Positions 44,608 to 51,851 of a stretch of DNA of 64,000 nucleotides are shown in pieces. The translations under genes were made by a program, and so were the position numbers. The stretch is from Parasulfuritortus sp036391875 (lineage in GTDB: Bacteria; Pseudomonadota; Gammaproteobacteria; Burkholderiales; Thiobacillaceae), in assembly GCA_036391875.1 (NCBI GenBank), contig DASVZA010000041.1, positions 1 through 64,000 on the forward strand, in the 5' to 3' direction. The first letter of the stretch is position 1; the number at the start of each line of letters is the position of its first letter. The notes beneath the pieces were generated by a model, which was not told the DNA's origin, searched no databases, and saw nothing but the letters and a program-made list of their open reading frames with translations.

Positions 44608-45834
44608 ATGCATGCCGCCGATCTCCTACTGGAACAGCTCCCGGTCAACAGCCGCCGCCTGCGGGTGGCCCTGGTGACCGAAACCTACCCACCCGAAATC
44701 AACGGCGTCGCCATGACCATCGGACAGATCGTCGCGGCCCTGCAGAAACGCGACCATCAGGTCCAGCTCATCCGTCCCCGACAAGGCAACGAACCGCTGC
44801 CCGAAGCCGGCGCCAACCTGGAGCAGGTCCTCCGCCCCGGCATCCCGATCCCGAACTATTCCGGGCTCAACATCGGCCTGCCCGCCAAACGCCTGCTGTC
44901 GAAACTGTGGACCCTGCGCCGGCCGGACGTGGTGCATATCGCCACCGAAGGCCCTTTGGGCTGGTCCGCCCTGGCCGCGGCCAACAAGCTGCGCATCCCG
45001 GTACTGGCCGGCTTCCATACCAATTTCCACAGCTACAGCAGCCACTACGGCTTCAGCTGGCTGAAGAAACCGATCTACGCCTACCTGCGCAAATTTCACA
45101 ACCAGGCCCGCCTGACCCTGGTGCCGACGCACAAACTGCGCGAGGAACTGAGCCGGGCCGGCTACCGCAACGTCGAGATCCTGGCCCGCGGGGTCGACAA
45201 CCAGCTGTTCACGCCGGAACGCCGCAGCCCGGAGTTGCGCCGCGCCTGGGGCGTCGGCGACGACGGCCTGGCGGTGACCTATGTCGGCCGCATCGCCCCG
45301 GAGAAAAACCTCGGCCTGCTGATCCGTGCCTTCGAGGCCATCGAGCGGCTCCGGCCCGGCGCCCGCCTGGTCCTGGTCGGCGACGGGCCGGAACTGGCCC
45401 AGCTGCGCGCCGCCCATCCACGCTTCGTGTTCTGTGGCCCGCGCAGCGGCGAGGACCTGGCCCAGCATTACGCCTCGTCCGACGCCTTCCTTTTCCCCAG
45501 CATCACCGAAACCTTCGGCAACGTCCTGCTGGAGGCGATGGCCAGCGGCCTGGCGGTGCTCGGCTACGACTACGCCGCCGCCGCCGAATTCGTCCGGCAC
45601 GGCGAGAATGGCCTGAAGGTCGGGTTCGACGACGAAGCGGCCTTCATCCGCGAGGCGGAATGGCTGGCCGCCCACCCCGCAGTGCTGGCAACGCTTGGCG
45701 CACAGGCGCGGGACACGGTGCTGAGCATCTCCTGGGAGGAAATCTTCCACCGTCTGGAAGGCTTCTACCTGCGCGTGGTGAGCGAGCAGGAGGCTGCTCA
45801 GGAAGCTTCGCTGCGCAAGCTGGGCTTCAACTGA
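44608..45834 (+). CDS. GT4-family glycosyltransferase, candidate glycolipid synthase
   Basis: This 408-residue GT-B retaining glycosyltransferase starts its fold at LRVALVTETYPPEINGVAMT. The donor site includes VTYVGRIAPEKNLGLLI and the E-x7-E motif in ITETFGNVLLEAMASG. A lysine-rich interface (SWLKKPIYAYLRKF) suits membrane lipid substrates. ATG 44608 was chosen for lack of better RBS alternatives (44572 or 44551 also possible). It lies divergent from pstS with a Pho box, and convergent with another GT4 gene (8-nt overlap). A role in making glucosyl- or glucuronosyl-diacylglycerol is inferred. Confidence 0.8.
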   Translation: MHAADLLLEQLPVNSRRLRVALVTETYPPEINGVAMTIGQIVAALQKRDHQVQLIRPRQGNEPLPEAGANLEQVLRPGIPIPNYSGLNIGLPAKRLLSKLWTLRRPDVVHIATEGPLGWSALAAANKLRIPVLAGFHTNFHSYSSHYGFSWLKKPIYAYLRKFHNQARLTLVPTHKLREELSRAGYRNVEILARGVDNQLFTPERRSPELRRAWGVGDDGLAVTYVGRIAPEKNLGLLIRAFEAIERLRPGARLVLVGDGPELAQLRAAHPRFVFCGPRSGEDLAQHYASSDAFLFPSITETFGNVLLEAMASGLAVLGYDYAAAAEFVRHGENGLKVGFDDEAAFIREAEWLAAHPAVLATLGAQARDTVLSISWEEIFHRLEGFYLRVVSEQEAAQEASLRKLGFN

Positions 45835-46972
45835 GGCTGCGGTAGAGCGCAGCCAGCCGGCCGGCCAGCCGGTCGTCGGCCCATTCCAGGGCATACTCCC
45901 TGGCTTCGATGGACAACCTTTGGCGCAATGCCTGATCGGTCATCAGCCGGTCAATGGCCGAGGCGAAATCGGCTACGTCGTCGGCCGGCGCGATGCTGCC
46001 CCGGCCCGGGCCGAGGATGTCCTTGGTGCCCATCGCCGCCAGGGCCACCACCGGCAACCCCATCGCCATCGCCTCGAGCAGCACCAGGCCCTGGGTTTCG
46101 GTGCGGGAGGCGAAGATGAATAGATCCGCCGCCGAGTAGCAATCGGGCAGCTCGTGCTGGCGATCCAGGTAGCCCAGGAAGCGTACGTTGTCGGCGATGC
46201 CCAGGTCCTCGGCCCGGCGCCGTAGCGCCTTCTCGGCCGGGCCTTCGCCGGTGATCAGGAACAGCAGTTCCGGCACGGTGCGGCAGGCCTCGGCCACGGC
46301 ATCGATCAGGAAGGCGATGTTCTTCTCGTGGGCCACCCGGCCGACGAACAGGGCCACCGGCCGCCCCTCCGGAATGCCGTGCCGTACGCGGAAGCGGGCG
46401 CGATCGCCTACGGCGAAGCGGGACAGCGGAATGCCGGTCGGCAGGACGTGCATGGGTACGCTGACGCCGTATTCGGCCAGCCGGTCGCGCATCGCGGTGG
46501 ACGGGACGACCACCGCATCCAGGTCGTTGCACTGGGTCCGCGAGAAGCGCCGGGCCAGCCCCTTGAGCCATTCGGCCGGCAGGAAGGGGGCATAGTGGTA
46601 CAGGTATTCCTCGAACAGGGTGTGGTAGGTGGCCAACACCGGCTTGTCCAACCGGCGGGCCGCCTTCAGGCCGGCATAGTGCGCCACGAACGGGGTCTGG
46701 ACGTGGATCAGATCGCAATCGCGGGCCTGGTCGAGCACCGTCCTGTGGGTCTCGCCCCAGGCCAGCAGGCGATCTTCCGGGTCGCGCGGGATGCTGCGCG
46801 CGCCGATCCGAAGAACCCCTTCCTGGTCCGGCTCGTCGCCGTAGCGCGGCGCCACCAGGCGCATGCTCACGCCATGCCCGGGCAATACCTGGCGGAAGGT
46901 TTCGATGGAGGTGGAAACGCCGTTGACCCGGGGGAAATAGACGTCGGAAACCGTCAGGACGCGCAAAGTCAC
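45827..46972 (-). CDS. GT4-family glycosyltransferase, candidate Agt partner of PlcP
   Basis: This 381-residue GT-B enzyme has N-terminal LRVLTVSDVYFPRVNGVSTS, donor-site ALFVGRVAHEKNIAFLI and E-x7-E in SRTETQGLVLLEAMAMG. The start is GTG at 46972, overlapping the phosphoesterase stop (GTGA), so the two are translationally coupled. In marine and rhizobial bacteria a PlcP phospholipase C is encoded next to such a glycosyltransferase (Agt), which glycosylates the released diacylglycerol. That function is inferred from context. Confidence 0.8.
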   Translation of the reverse strand: MTLRVLTVSDVYFPRVNGVSTSIETFRQVLPGHGVSMRLVAPRYGDEPDQEGVLRIGARSIPRDPEDRLLAWGETHRTVLDQARDCDLIHVQTPFVAHYAGLKAARRLDKPVLATYHTLFEEYLYHYAPFLPAEWLKGLARRFSRTQCNDLDAVVVPSTAMRDRLAEYGVSVPMHVLPTGIPLSRFAVGDRARFRVRHGIPEGRPVALFVGRVAHEKNIAFLIDAVAEACRTVPELLFLITGEGPAEKALRRRAEDLGIADNVRFLGYLDRQHELPDCYSAADLFIFASRTETQGLVLLEAMAMGLPVVALAAMGTKDILGPGRGSIAPADDVADFASAIDRLMTDQALRQRLSIEAREYALEWADDRLAGRLAALYRSLS

Positions 46973-47778
46973 GCCGCCTCGCGTTCCGGCAATCGCATGT
47001 CTTCCTCCGTGCCGGCCGGTTCCGTCGTGGTCAGGCTGCGCGGCATGCCGTCCCAATCGACCAGTTCCAGACGGCCGTCGAAGTGTTCGATGATGGCGGT
47101 GCAGGAGTCGACCCAGTCGCCGCAATTGATATAGGTCAGCCCCTCCACCTCCTTGATCGCCGCCCAGTGGATGTGGCCGCAGACCACGCCGTCCAGGCCG
47201 CGCTCGCGGACGTTGTGGATGACCGAGCGCTCGAAGTCGAAGATGAACTCAAGCGCCGTCTTGACCTTGCGCTTGGCGTAGCCGGCCAGCGACCAGTAGC
47301 CCGGCCGGCCCAGATTCCGGCGGATCCAGGACAGCCAGCCGTTGATCAGGACCAGCACGTTGTAGGCCATGTCGCCCAGCACGGCCACCCACTTGTGGTA
47401 GCGGGTGACCTGGTCGAACTCGTCGCCGTGGATCAGCAGGAAGCGGCGGCCGTCGGCCGTCACGTGGACATATTCCTCGGCCACCAGGATGTCGCCGAAG
47501 GCCACGCCGCCGTATTCGCGCAGGGCCTCGTCGTGGTTGCCCGGGATGAACACCACCTTGTCGCCGTGCCGGGCCCGGCGCAGCACCTTCTGGATCACCG
47601 TGTTCTGGGCCGGGCTCCACTGCACGCTGCGGCTCATGGACCAGAAATCGATGATGTCGCCGACCAGGAACAGGTGCTCGGACGGATATTCGCGCAGGAA
47701 ATCGAGCAGGCGCTCGGCCTGGCAGGCGCGGGTGCCCAGGTGGATGTCGGACAGGAAAACGGAGCGGACTTTCGGCAT
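46969..47778 (-). CDS. Metallophosphoesterase of the LpxH/PlcP family, candidate PlcP phospholipase C
   Basis: This 269-residue calcineurin-like phosphoesterase has all metal motifs: SDIHLG, VGDIIDFW, PGNHDE, IHGDEFD and CGHIHWA. The segment LGTRACQAERLLDFL and the C-terminus NCGDWVDSCTAIIEHFDG are close to PlcP proteins rather than to typical LpxH. PlcP removes the head group from phosphatidylcholine or phosphatidylethanolamine under phosphate limitation. ATG 47778 gives the conserved start MPKVRSVFLSDIH. A Pho box ends 22 nt upstream. It is coupled to a GT4 gene. LpxH activity in lipid A synthesis is the alternative. Confidence 0.82.
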   Translation of the reverse strand: MPKVRSVFLSDIHLGTRACQAERLLDFLREYPSEHLFLVGDIIDFWSMSRSVQWSPAQNTVIQKVLRRARHGDKVVFIPGNHDEALREYGGVAFGDILVAEEYVHVTADGRRFLLIHGDEFDQVTRYHKWVAVLGDMAYNVLVLINGWLSWIRRNLGRPGYWSLAGYAKRKVKTALEFIFDFERSVIHNVRERGLDGVVCGHIHWAAIKEVEGLTYINCGDWVDSCTAIIEHFDGRLELVDWDGMPRSLTTTEPAGTEEDMRLPEREAA

Positions 47779-47800
47779 GCCCGAATCCTGACGCGCCAAT

Positions 47801-47818
47801 GTGACAGAACAATGAAAA
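47801..47818 (-). promoter_or_regulatory. Pho box upstream of the PlcP-like gene
   Basis: On the minus strand: TTTTCAT-TGTT-CTGTCAC. The second unit matches the consensus at 7 of 7 and the first at 5 of 7, with an 11-bp period. It ends 22 nt before the start codon, almost the same spacing as at the glycosyltransferase gene. Confidence 0.6.
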
Positions 47819-47892
47819 ACTTCGGTCAATTCATCAAATCGTCAAACTGAGCGGTTAAGGTCGGCGGCGGCACAACATCACCTGAGTACCCC

Positions 47893-49668
47893 ATGGACGA
47901 TCTTGTCCGCGACATATTGCACCACCGCCGCCTGCAATCCTTGTTCCAGCCCATCCTGGATCTGGACAGCGGCCACATCCACGGCCACGAAGGCCTGATC
48001 CGCGGCCCATCGGACAGCATGCTGCATTCCCCTCTTTCCCTGCTCAAGGCCGCCGACCAGGCCGGACTGCGGGCCGAGATCGAGATCCTGTGCGTCGAGG
48101 TCATCATCGGCGACTATGCCCGTCTCAAGCTCGACAGCAACCTGTTCATCAACCTGTCGCCGCGTTTCCTCAACTGCGCCTCCGCCACGCTGGAACGCCT
48201 GCTGCACATCCTGGAGACGAACCATGTGGCTCCGGAGCGGATCGTCATCGAATTGACCGAGGACAGCAGCCCGGACCAGATGATCGACCTGGGCGACTGC
48301 CTGGACCGCTACCGCGAACGGGGCCTGCGTTTCGCCTTGGACGACCTGGGCGAAGGCTATTCCAGCCTGCGCCGCTGGTCCGAACACCGTCCCCATTACG
48401 TCAAGATCGACAAGCACTTCACTTCGGGCATCAACCAGGATCCGGTCAAGCTGCAATTCGTCCGCTCGCTGCAGCAGATCGCGGTCAACTCTGGGGCCAA
48501 GCTGATCGCCGAAGGTATCGAAACCCGGGCCGAATTCGCCATCATGCGCGAGATCGGCATCAGCTTCGGCCAGGGCTACTTCATCGCCCGGCCCAACAAC
48601 ACCGCCCCCGGCATCAGCATCGAGGCCATGGATGCGGCCAAGTCGCCGGCCGCCGGGCGCGGCCATTCCGCCTCCTCGTTCCTGATCCAGACCAACAAGC
48701 TGCTGATCGACGCCCCGTTCCTGAAACCCGGCGACAGCAATGAAAGCGCCCTCGACACCTTCACCGGCCACCCCCACCTGCACGCCTTGGCGGTGGTCGA
48801 GAGCGGCCGGCCCATCGGGCTGATCAACCGCTACACCCTGGTCGACCATTTCTCCCGCGTCTACGTGCGCGAGCTGCACGGCCGGCGCACCTGCACCCAG
48901 TTCATGGACCGCAACCCGCTGGTCGTGGACAAGGCCACGCCGGTGGAGGAACTCAGCAAGCTGGTGATCCACAAGGGCAAGGCCACCTTCACCGACGGCT
49001 TCATCATCACCGACAACGGCCGATACCTGGGGCTGGGCTCGGGCTACGACCTGATGGAGGTGATCATGCAGCTGCAGATCGCCGCCGCCCGCTATTCCAA
49101 CCCGCTCACCCAGTTGCCGGGCAACGTGCCGATCAACAACCACATCCAGCAGCTGCTGGACGACGGCAGCCACTTCTGGGCCGCCTATTGCGACCTGGAC
49201 AACTTCAAGCCGTTCAACGACATCTACGGCTACGACCGCGGCGACGAGATCATCCTGCTGCTGTCCGGCATCCTCAAGGACGAGGTCGACACCAGCCGCG
49301 ACTTCCTGGGCCATATCGGCGGCGACGACTTCTTCATCCTGTTCCGGAGCGAGGACTGGGAGGATCGCTGCGAATCGATCCTCACCCAGTTCGCGCTCCG
49401 TTGCCGCAGCATCTTCCAGGAGCGCCACCTGGCCGACGGTGGCTATTACAGCGAGGATCGCTGCGGACGCACCGTCTTTCACCCCCTGCCCAGCCTGTCG
49501 ATCGGCATCGTCGCCGTCGACCCGAACAGCTACCAATCCCATCACGAAGTCGCCGGCGCGACGACCGTGGCCAAGAAGCAGGCAAAAAAAATCTCGGGCA
49601 ACAGCTTGTTCGTGGAACGCCGCCAGGCGCAGCAGGTCGAAATGAACTTACAGGCCGAAGCAGCCTGA
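47893..49668 (+). CDS. EAL-CBS-GGDEF protein (cyclic di-GMP turnover)
   Basis: This 591-residue cytoplasmic protein has an N-terminal EAL domain with E33-G-L, NLSPRFL, IELTED, DDLGEGYSSL, KIDKHF and EGIET, so phosphodiesterase residues look intact. Two CBS-like repeats follow (about 290-400: HALAVVESGRPIGLINR and FIITDNGRYLGLG), then a GGDEF domain whose signature is GGDDF (476-480). The fourth-position Glu to Asp change may weaken cyclase activity. CBS domains often sense adenine nucleotides. It lies between plcP-like and olsB-like genes and may couple phosphate or energy state to c-di-GMP, which is inference. Confidence 0.9.
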   Translation: MDDLVRDILHHRRLQSLFQPILDLDSGHIHGHEGLIRGPSDSMLHSPLSLLKAADQAGLRAEIEILCVEVIIGDYARLKLDSNLFINLSPRFLNCASATLERLLHILETNHVAPERIVIELTEDSSPDQMIDLGDCLDRYRERGLRFALDDLGEGYSSLRRWSEHRPHYVKIDKHFTSGINQDPVKLQFVRSLQQIAVNSGAKLIAEGIETRAEFAIMREIGISFGQGYFIARPNNTAPGISIEAMDAAKSPAAGRGHSASSFLIQTNKLLIDAPFLKPGDSNESALDTFTGHPHLHALAVVESGRPIGLINRYTLVDHFSRVYVRELHGRRTCTQFMDRNPLVVDKATPVEELSKLVIHKGKATFTDGFIITDNGRYLGLGSGYDLMEVIMQLQIAAARYSNPLTQLPGNVPINNHIQQLLDDGSHFWAAYCDLDNFKPFNDIYGYDRGDEIILLLSGILKDEVDTSRDFLGHIGGDDFFILFRSEDWEDRCESILTQFALRCRSIFQERHLADGGYYSEDRCGRTVFHPLPSLSIGIVAVDPNSYQSHHEVAGATTVAKKQAKKISGNSLFVERRQAQQVEMNLQAEAA

Positions 49669-49716
49669 ATCCGCTGGGCGAGGGAGTAACCAATTTTTCA
49701 TCATCGGTTCATGCCC

Positions 49717-49759
49717 CTGTCACGGCGGACACCTAGATTTGTCAACATTCATGACAAAT
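49717..49759 (+). promoter_or_regulatory. Candidate Pho units and dyad upstream of the OlsB-like gene
   Basis: CTGTCAC (49717) and TTGTCAA (49739) lie exactly 22 bp apart, two turns of the 11-bp Pho box period, though the middle unit is poor. ATTTGTCA-(7 nt)-TGACAAAT (49737-49759) is also a perfect 8-bp dyad immediately before the RBS. Either reading suggests transcriptional control of the acyltransferase. Confidence 0.45.
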
Positions 49760-49773
49760 AAGGAAAAGAGACG

Positions 49774-50538
49774 ATGATGCACGCCGGACTACAGGCCGAA
49801 GAAGGACGCCGCAAACGCCATTTCCAGGTCGGCCTCGCCACCAGCCGCAGCGAAATCCGCGAAGCCCAGCGCCTGCGTTGGCAGGTCTTCGCGGGCGAGA
49901 TGGGCGCACGCCTGGATACCCCGGAACCCGGTCTGGACATCGACCTGTACGACCGCTGGTGCGAGCACCTCCTCGTGCGCGACACCGGGACCGGCGAAGT
50001 GGTCGGCACCTACCGCATCCTGAGCCCGGACGCGGCCAAGAAGCTCGGCAATTTCTACTCCGACCACGAATTCGACCTGACCCGCCTGGGCCACCTGCGC
50101 AGCCGGATGGTCGAGATCGGCCGCTCATGCGTCCACGCCGACTACCGCAGCGGCGGCGCCATCACCCTGCTCTGGGCCGGCCTGGCCGGCTACATGAAGG
50201 AACGCGGTTACGACTATCTGATGGGCTGCGCCAGCATCGGCATGCAGGACGGCGGCCACAATGCGGCCGGCGTCTGGCACGCGGTCAGGGAAAAGCACCT
50301 GGCGCCGGTCGAATGGCGGGTCTTCCCCCGCTGCCCGCTACCCCTCGATGCGCTGACCACCGAGGCCGCGCCCATCGTGCCGCCGCTGATCAAGGGCTAT
50401 CTGCGCGCCGGCGCCTATGTCTGCGGCGAACCGGCCTGGGATCCGGACTTCAACACCGCCGACATCCTCATCCTGCTGCCGATGCAGAAGGTCAGCCCGG
50501 CCTATGCCAGGCACTTCCTGAACGGCCAGGGCGGCTGA
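49774..50538 (+). CDS. olsB: OlsB-like N-acyltransferase (ornithine lipid synthesis)
   Basis: This 254-residue GNAT-fold acyltransferase matches the OlsB/hemolysin-like family: REAQRLRWQVFAGEMGA, CEHLLVRD, VGTYRILSP, MVEIGRSCVHADYRSGGAI and LMGCASIGM. OlsB transfers a 3-hydroxyacyl chain from ACP to ornithine, the first step to phosphorus-free ornithine lipids. No olsA or olsF is adjacent; the O-acyltransferase may lie elsewhere. The RBS is AAGGAAAAGAG. Related proteins that acylate other amines cannot be excluded. Confidence 0.82.
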   Translation: MMHAGLQAEEGRRKRHFQVGLATSRSEIREAQRLRWQVFAGEMGARLDTPEPGLDIDLYDRWCEHLLVRDTGTGEVVGTYRILSPDAAKKLGNFYSDHEFDLTRLGHLRSRMVEIGRSCVHADYRSGGAITLLWAGLAGYMKERGYDYLMGCASIGMQDGGHNAAGVWHAVREKHLAPVEWRVFPRCPLPLDALTTEAAPIVPPLIKGYLRAGAYVCGEPAWDPDFNTADILILLPMQKVSPAYARHFLNGQGG

Positions 50539-50586
50539 TCTCAAGCGTGGCCAGCTGACTTCGGCCAGACCGTCTACACCAAACGC

Positions 50587-50623
50587 AAAAACGCCGGGCA
50601 GCGGTTCCGCTGCCCGGCGTTTA
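50587..50623. terminator. Bidirectional terminator between olsB-like and Crp/Fnr genes
   Basis: A perfect 14-bp stem runs from AACGCCGGGCAGCG through a GTTC loop to the complementary arm. It is flanked by AAAA on the left and TTT on the right. It sits between two convergent genes and likely serves both strands. Confidence 0.8.
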
Positions 50624-50662
50624 TCCATGGATTGCCGACGCGACCGGCCGATGTCCGGTCCG

Positions 50663-51358
50663 CTATCGGATCATCTGCTCCAGCATGCCGGCCTGCAACA
50701 CCTGGATGACCAGACCGCTGACCCGGATCAACTCGAGTTGCTTCAAACGTTGCAGGGCGCGGGAGAAACTGGCGTTGGACATCCCGAGATTGGCGGCGAT
50801 ATCGAGTTTCCTTGCCTGGAGTTCGAAGCTGAAGGTGTCGGTCTGCATCTGGGGCCGGTGCTCCAGGATGTAGCCGGCCACCCGCGACAGATCGGTCCGT
50901 ATCGCGCTAGTTGCCAGCAAATGCACGGCATCGAGCCGCCGTTGAGCCATGTGCCTGAGCACCGCCAGCGCCGACTCCGGTCGCGACTGGATCTCATCCA
51001 GCCAGCGCCCGCCATCGATCACGATCACCCGGCTCTTCCGGGTCGCCACGGCCTGATACGGCGGCGGCATGCCCGCCAGTAACGCGGTCTCGCCCAGGGT
51101 CATGCCCGGATCGACGAAGCGGATCGAGCGCACCGCACTCTTGGTCTGCACGCCGAGATGGATCTGTCCTTCGAGCACGGCATAGACGTTGCCTGCCTCC
51201 TCCGTGCCATGGGCGACCAGGACATCGCCACGCCTCAGGCTGATGGCATGGCTGTTCACGCTGACGCGTTCCAATGCGTCCGGCGTCATGCCCCGGAAAT
51301 AGGCCATCCGGCCCAGTACGCGGGGGACATTCGCGACAATTTCCACAGGGGCTCTCAT
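50663..51358 (-). CDS. Crp/Fnr-family regulator without cysteines
   Basis: This 231-residue regulator has a cyclic-nucleotide-binding-like beta roll (residues ~20-110; DPGMTLGETALLAGMPPPY) and a C-terminal HTH (KLDIAANLGMSNASFSRAL). It has no Cys, so it cannot carry an FNR-type 4Fe-4S cluster. In the recognition helix the FNR Glu209 position is Ala, while Ser and Arg are kept. ATG 51358 begins a fold-length protein; a longer in-frame start is unlikely. It diverges from the MtrAB genes and may control them. Confidence 0.88.
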   Translation of the reverse strand: MRAPVEIVANVPRVLGRMAYFRGMTPDALERVSVNSHAISLRRGDVLVAHGTEEAGNVYAVLEGQIHLGVQTKSAVRSIRFVDPGMTLGETALLAGMPPPYQAVATRKSRVIVIDGGRWLDEIQSRPESALAVLRHMAQRRLDAVHLLATSAIRTDLSRVAGYILEHRPQMQTDTFSFELQARKLDIAANLGMSNASFSRALQRLKQLELIRVSGLVIQVLQAGMLEQMIR

Positions 51359-51392
51359 GGGCCTGATTATGGAAAAAGGGTCAAGGGCGTGT

Positions 51393-51408
51393 TTTACATT
51401 TTTGTAAA
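51393..51408. promoter_or_regulatory. Inverted repeat TTTACA-N4-TGTAAA
   Basis: TTTACATTTTTGTAAA is a perfect 6-bp dyad 35 bp upstream of the Crp/Fnr-type gene. Its size and symmetry resemble a Crp/Fnr dimer operator, so autoregulation is plausible. Confidence 0.5.
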
Positions 51409-51447
51409 GTTTTAACTTTCTTGAGCTATTAACATTCAATAAGTTCT

Positions 51448-51461
51448 TTGACGATTATCAA
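51448..51461. promoter_or_regulatory. FNR/Anr-like box
   Basis: TTGAC-GATT-ATCAA matches the FNR consensus TTGAT-N4-ATCAA at 9 of 10 positions. It lies in the AT-rich gap between the Crp/Fnr gene and the MtrAB operon, 91 bp from the former. It suggests oxygen control of the conduit. Confidence 0.6.
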
Positions 51462-51598
51462 AACTAAACAGATCCAACTAGATATCGTTGTCCTGTTATC
51501 ACATAACCTAAAGTAGTTCGGTCACCACCGCCCAGCGCCCGAAACAAGATTTAAGTGTGATCGCAAAACTTGTCCCGCAGTTCCTTGAGGAGAACGTC
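51462..51598 (+). other. AT-rich promoter and leader region of the mtrAB operon
   Basis: This is part of a 493-nt stretch (51359-51851) without a confident gene. It includes a 13-bp dyad GTTAT-CAC-ATAAC (51495-51507) and a -10-like TAGATA (51479-51484) about 25 bp after the FNR-like box centre. The 3' end has a strong ribosome-binding site (TTGAGGAGAACGTC) for the small ORF that follows. Confidence 0.4.
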
Positions 51599-51838
51599 AT
51601 GCAGACCCCAACCGGCATCCGAGCAATGGCGACCGTGTGTGGCACGGGGCACGCCAACCCAGCCTCCTCCCAACACACGTCGCCGAATCCGGAACAGGAA
51701 CCCGGCCTGAGCCACTCGCAGTCGCGGCACACTCACATCTCGCTGAATACAGCAGACCACTCCCTACAAAAAGATTTCTTCCGCCATCCCCCGGTTACGG
51801 ATGGCCACCCCGTTCCCACCCTTCCCTGTGTCCTCTAG
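51599..51838 (+). CDS. Doubtful 79-residue ORF in the mtrA leader
   Basis: An ATG behind GAGGAGAACGTC opens a 79-codon frame ending 13 nt before mtrA. The product is Ser/His/Pro-rich with no heme motif, signal peptide or known domain. Third-position GC is clearly lower than in neighbouring genes, so it may be a translated leader or chance. Confidence 0.25.
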   Translation: MQTPTGIRAMATVCGTGHANPASSQHTSPNPEQEPGLSHSQSRHTHISLNTADHSLQKDFFRHPPVTDGHPVPTLPCVL

Positions 51839-51851
51839 CCGGAGCAAGAAA

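Noticed and set aside
47812..47850. FNR-like half-sites (GTCAAT...ATCAAA) before the EAL-GGDEF gene
   Set aside because: Half-site spacing does not match TTGAT-N4-ATCAA, and no second good half-site is present.
47878..49545. 555-codon minus-strand frame antisense to the EAL-GGDEF gene
   Set aside because: No recognisable domain; the plus-strand frame has complete EAL and GGDEF motifs.
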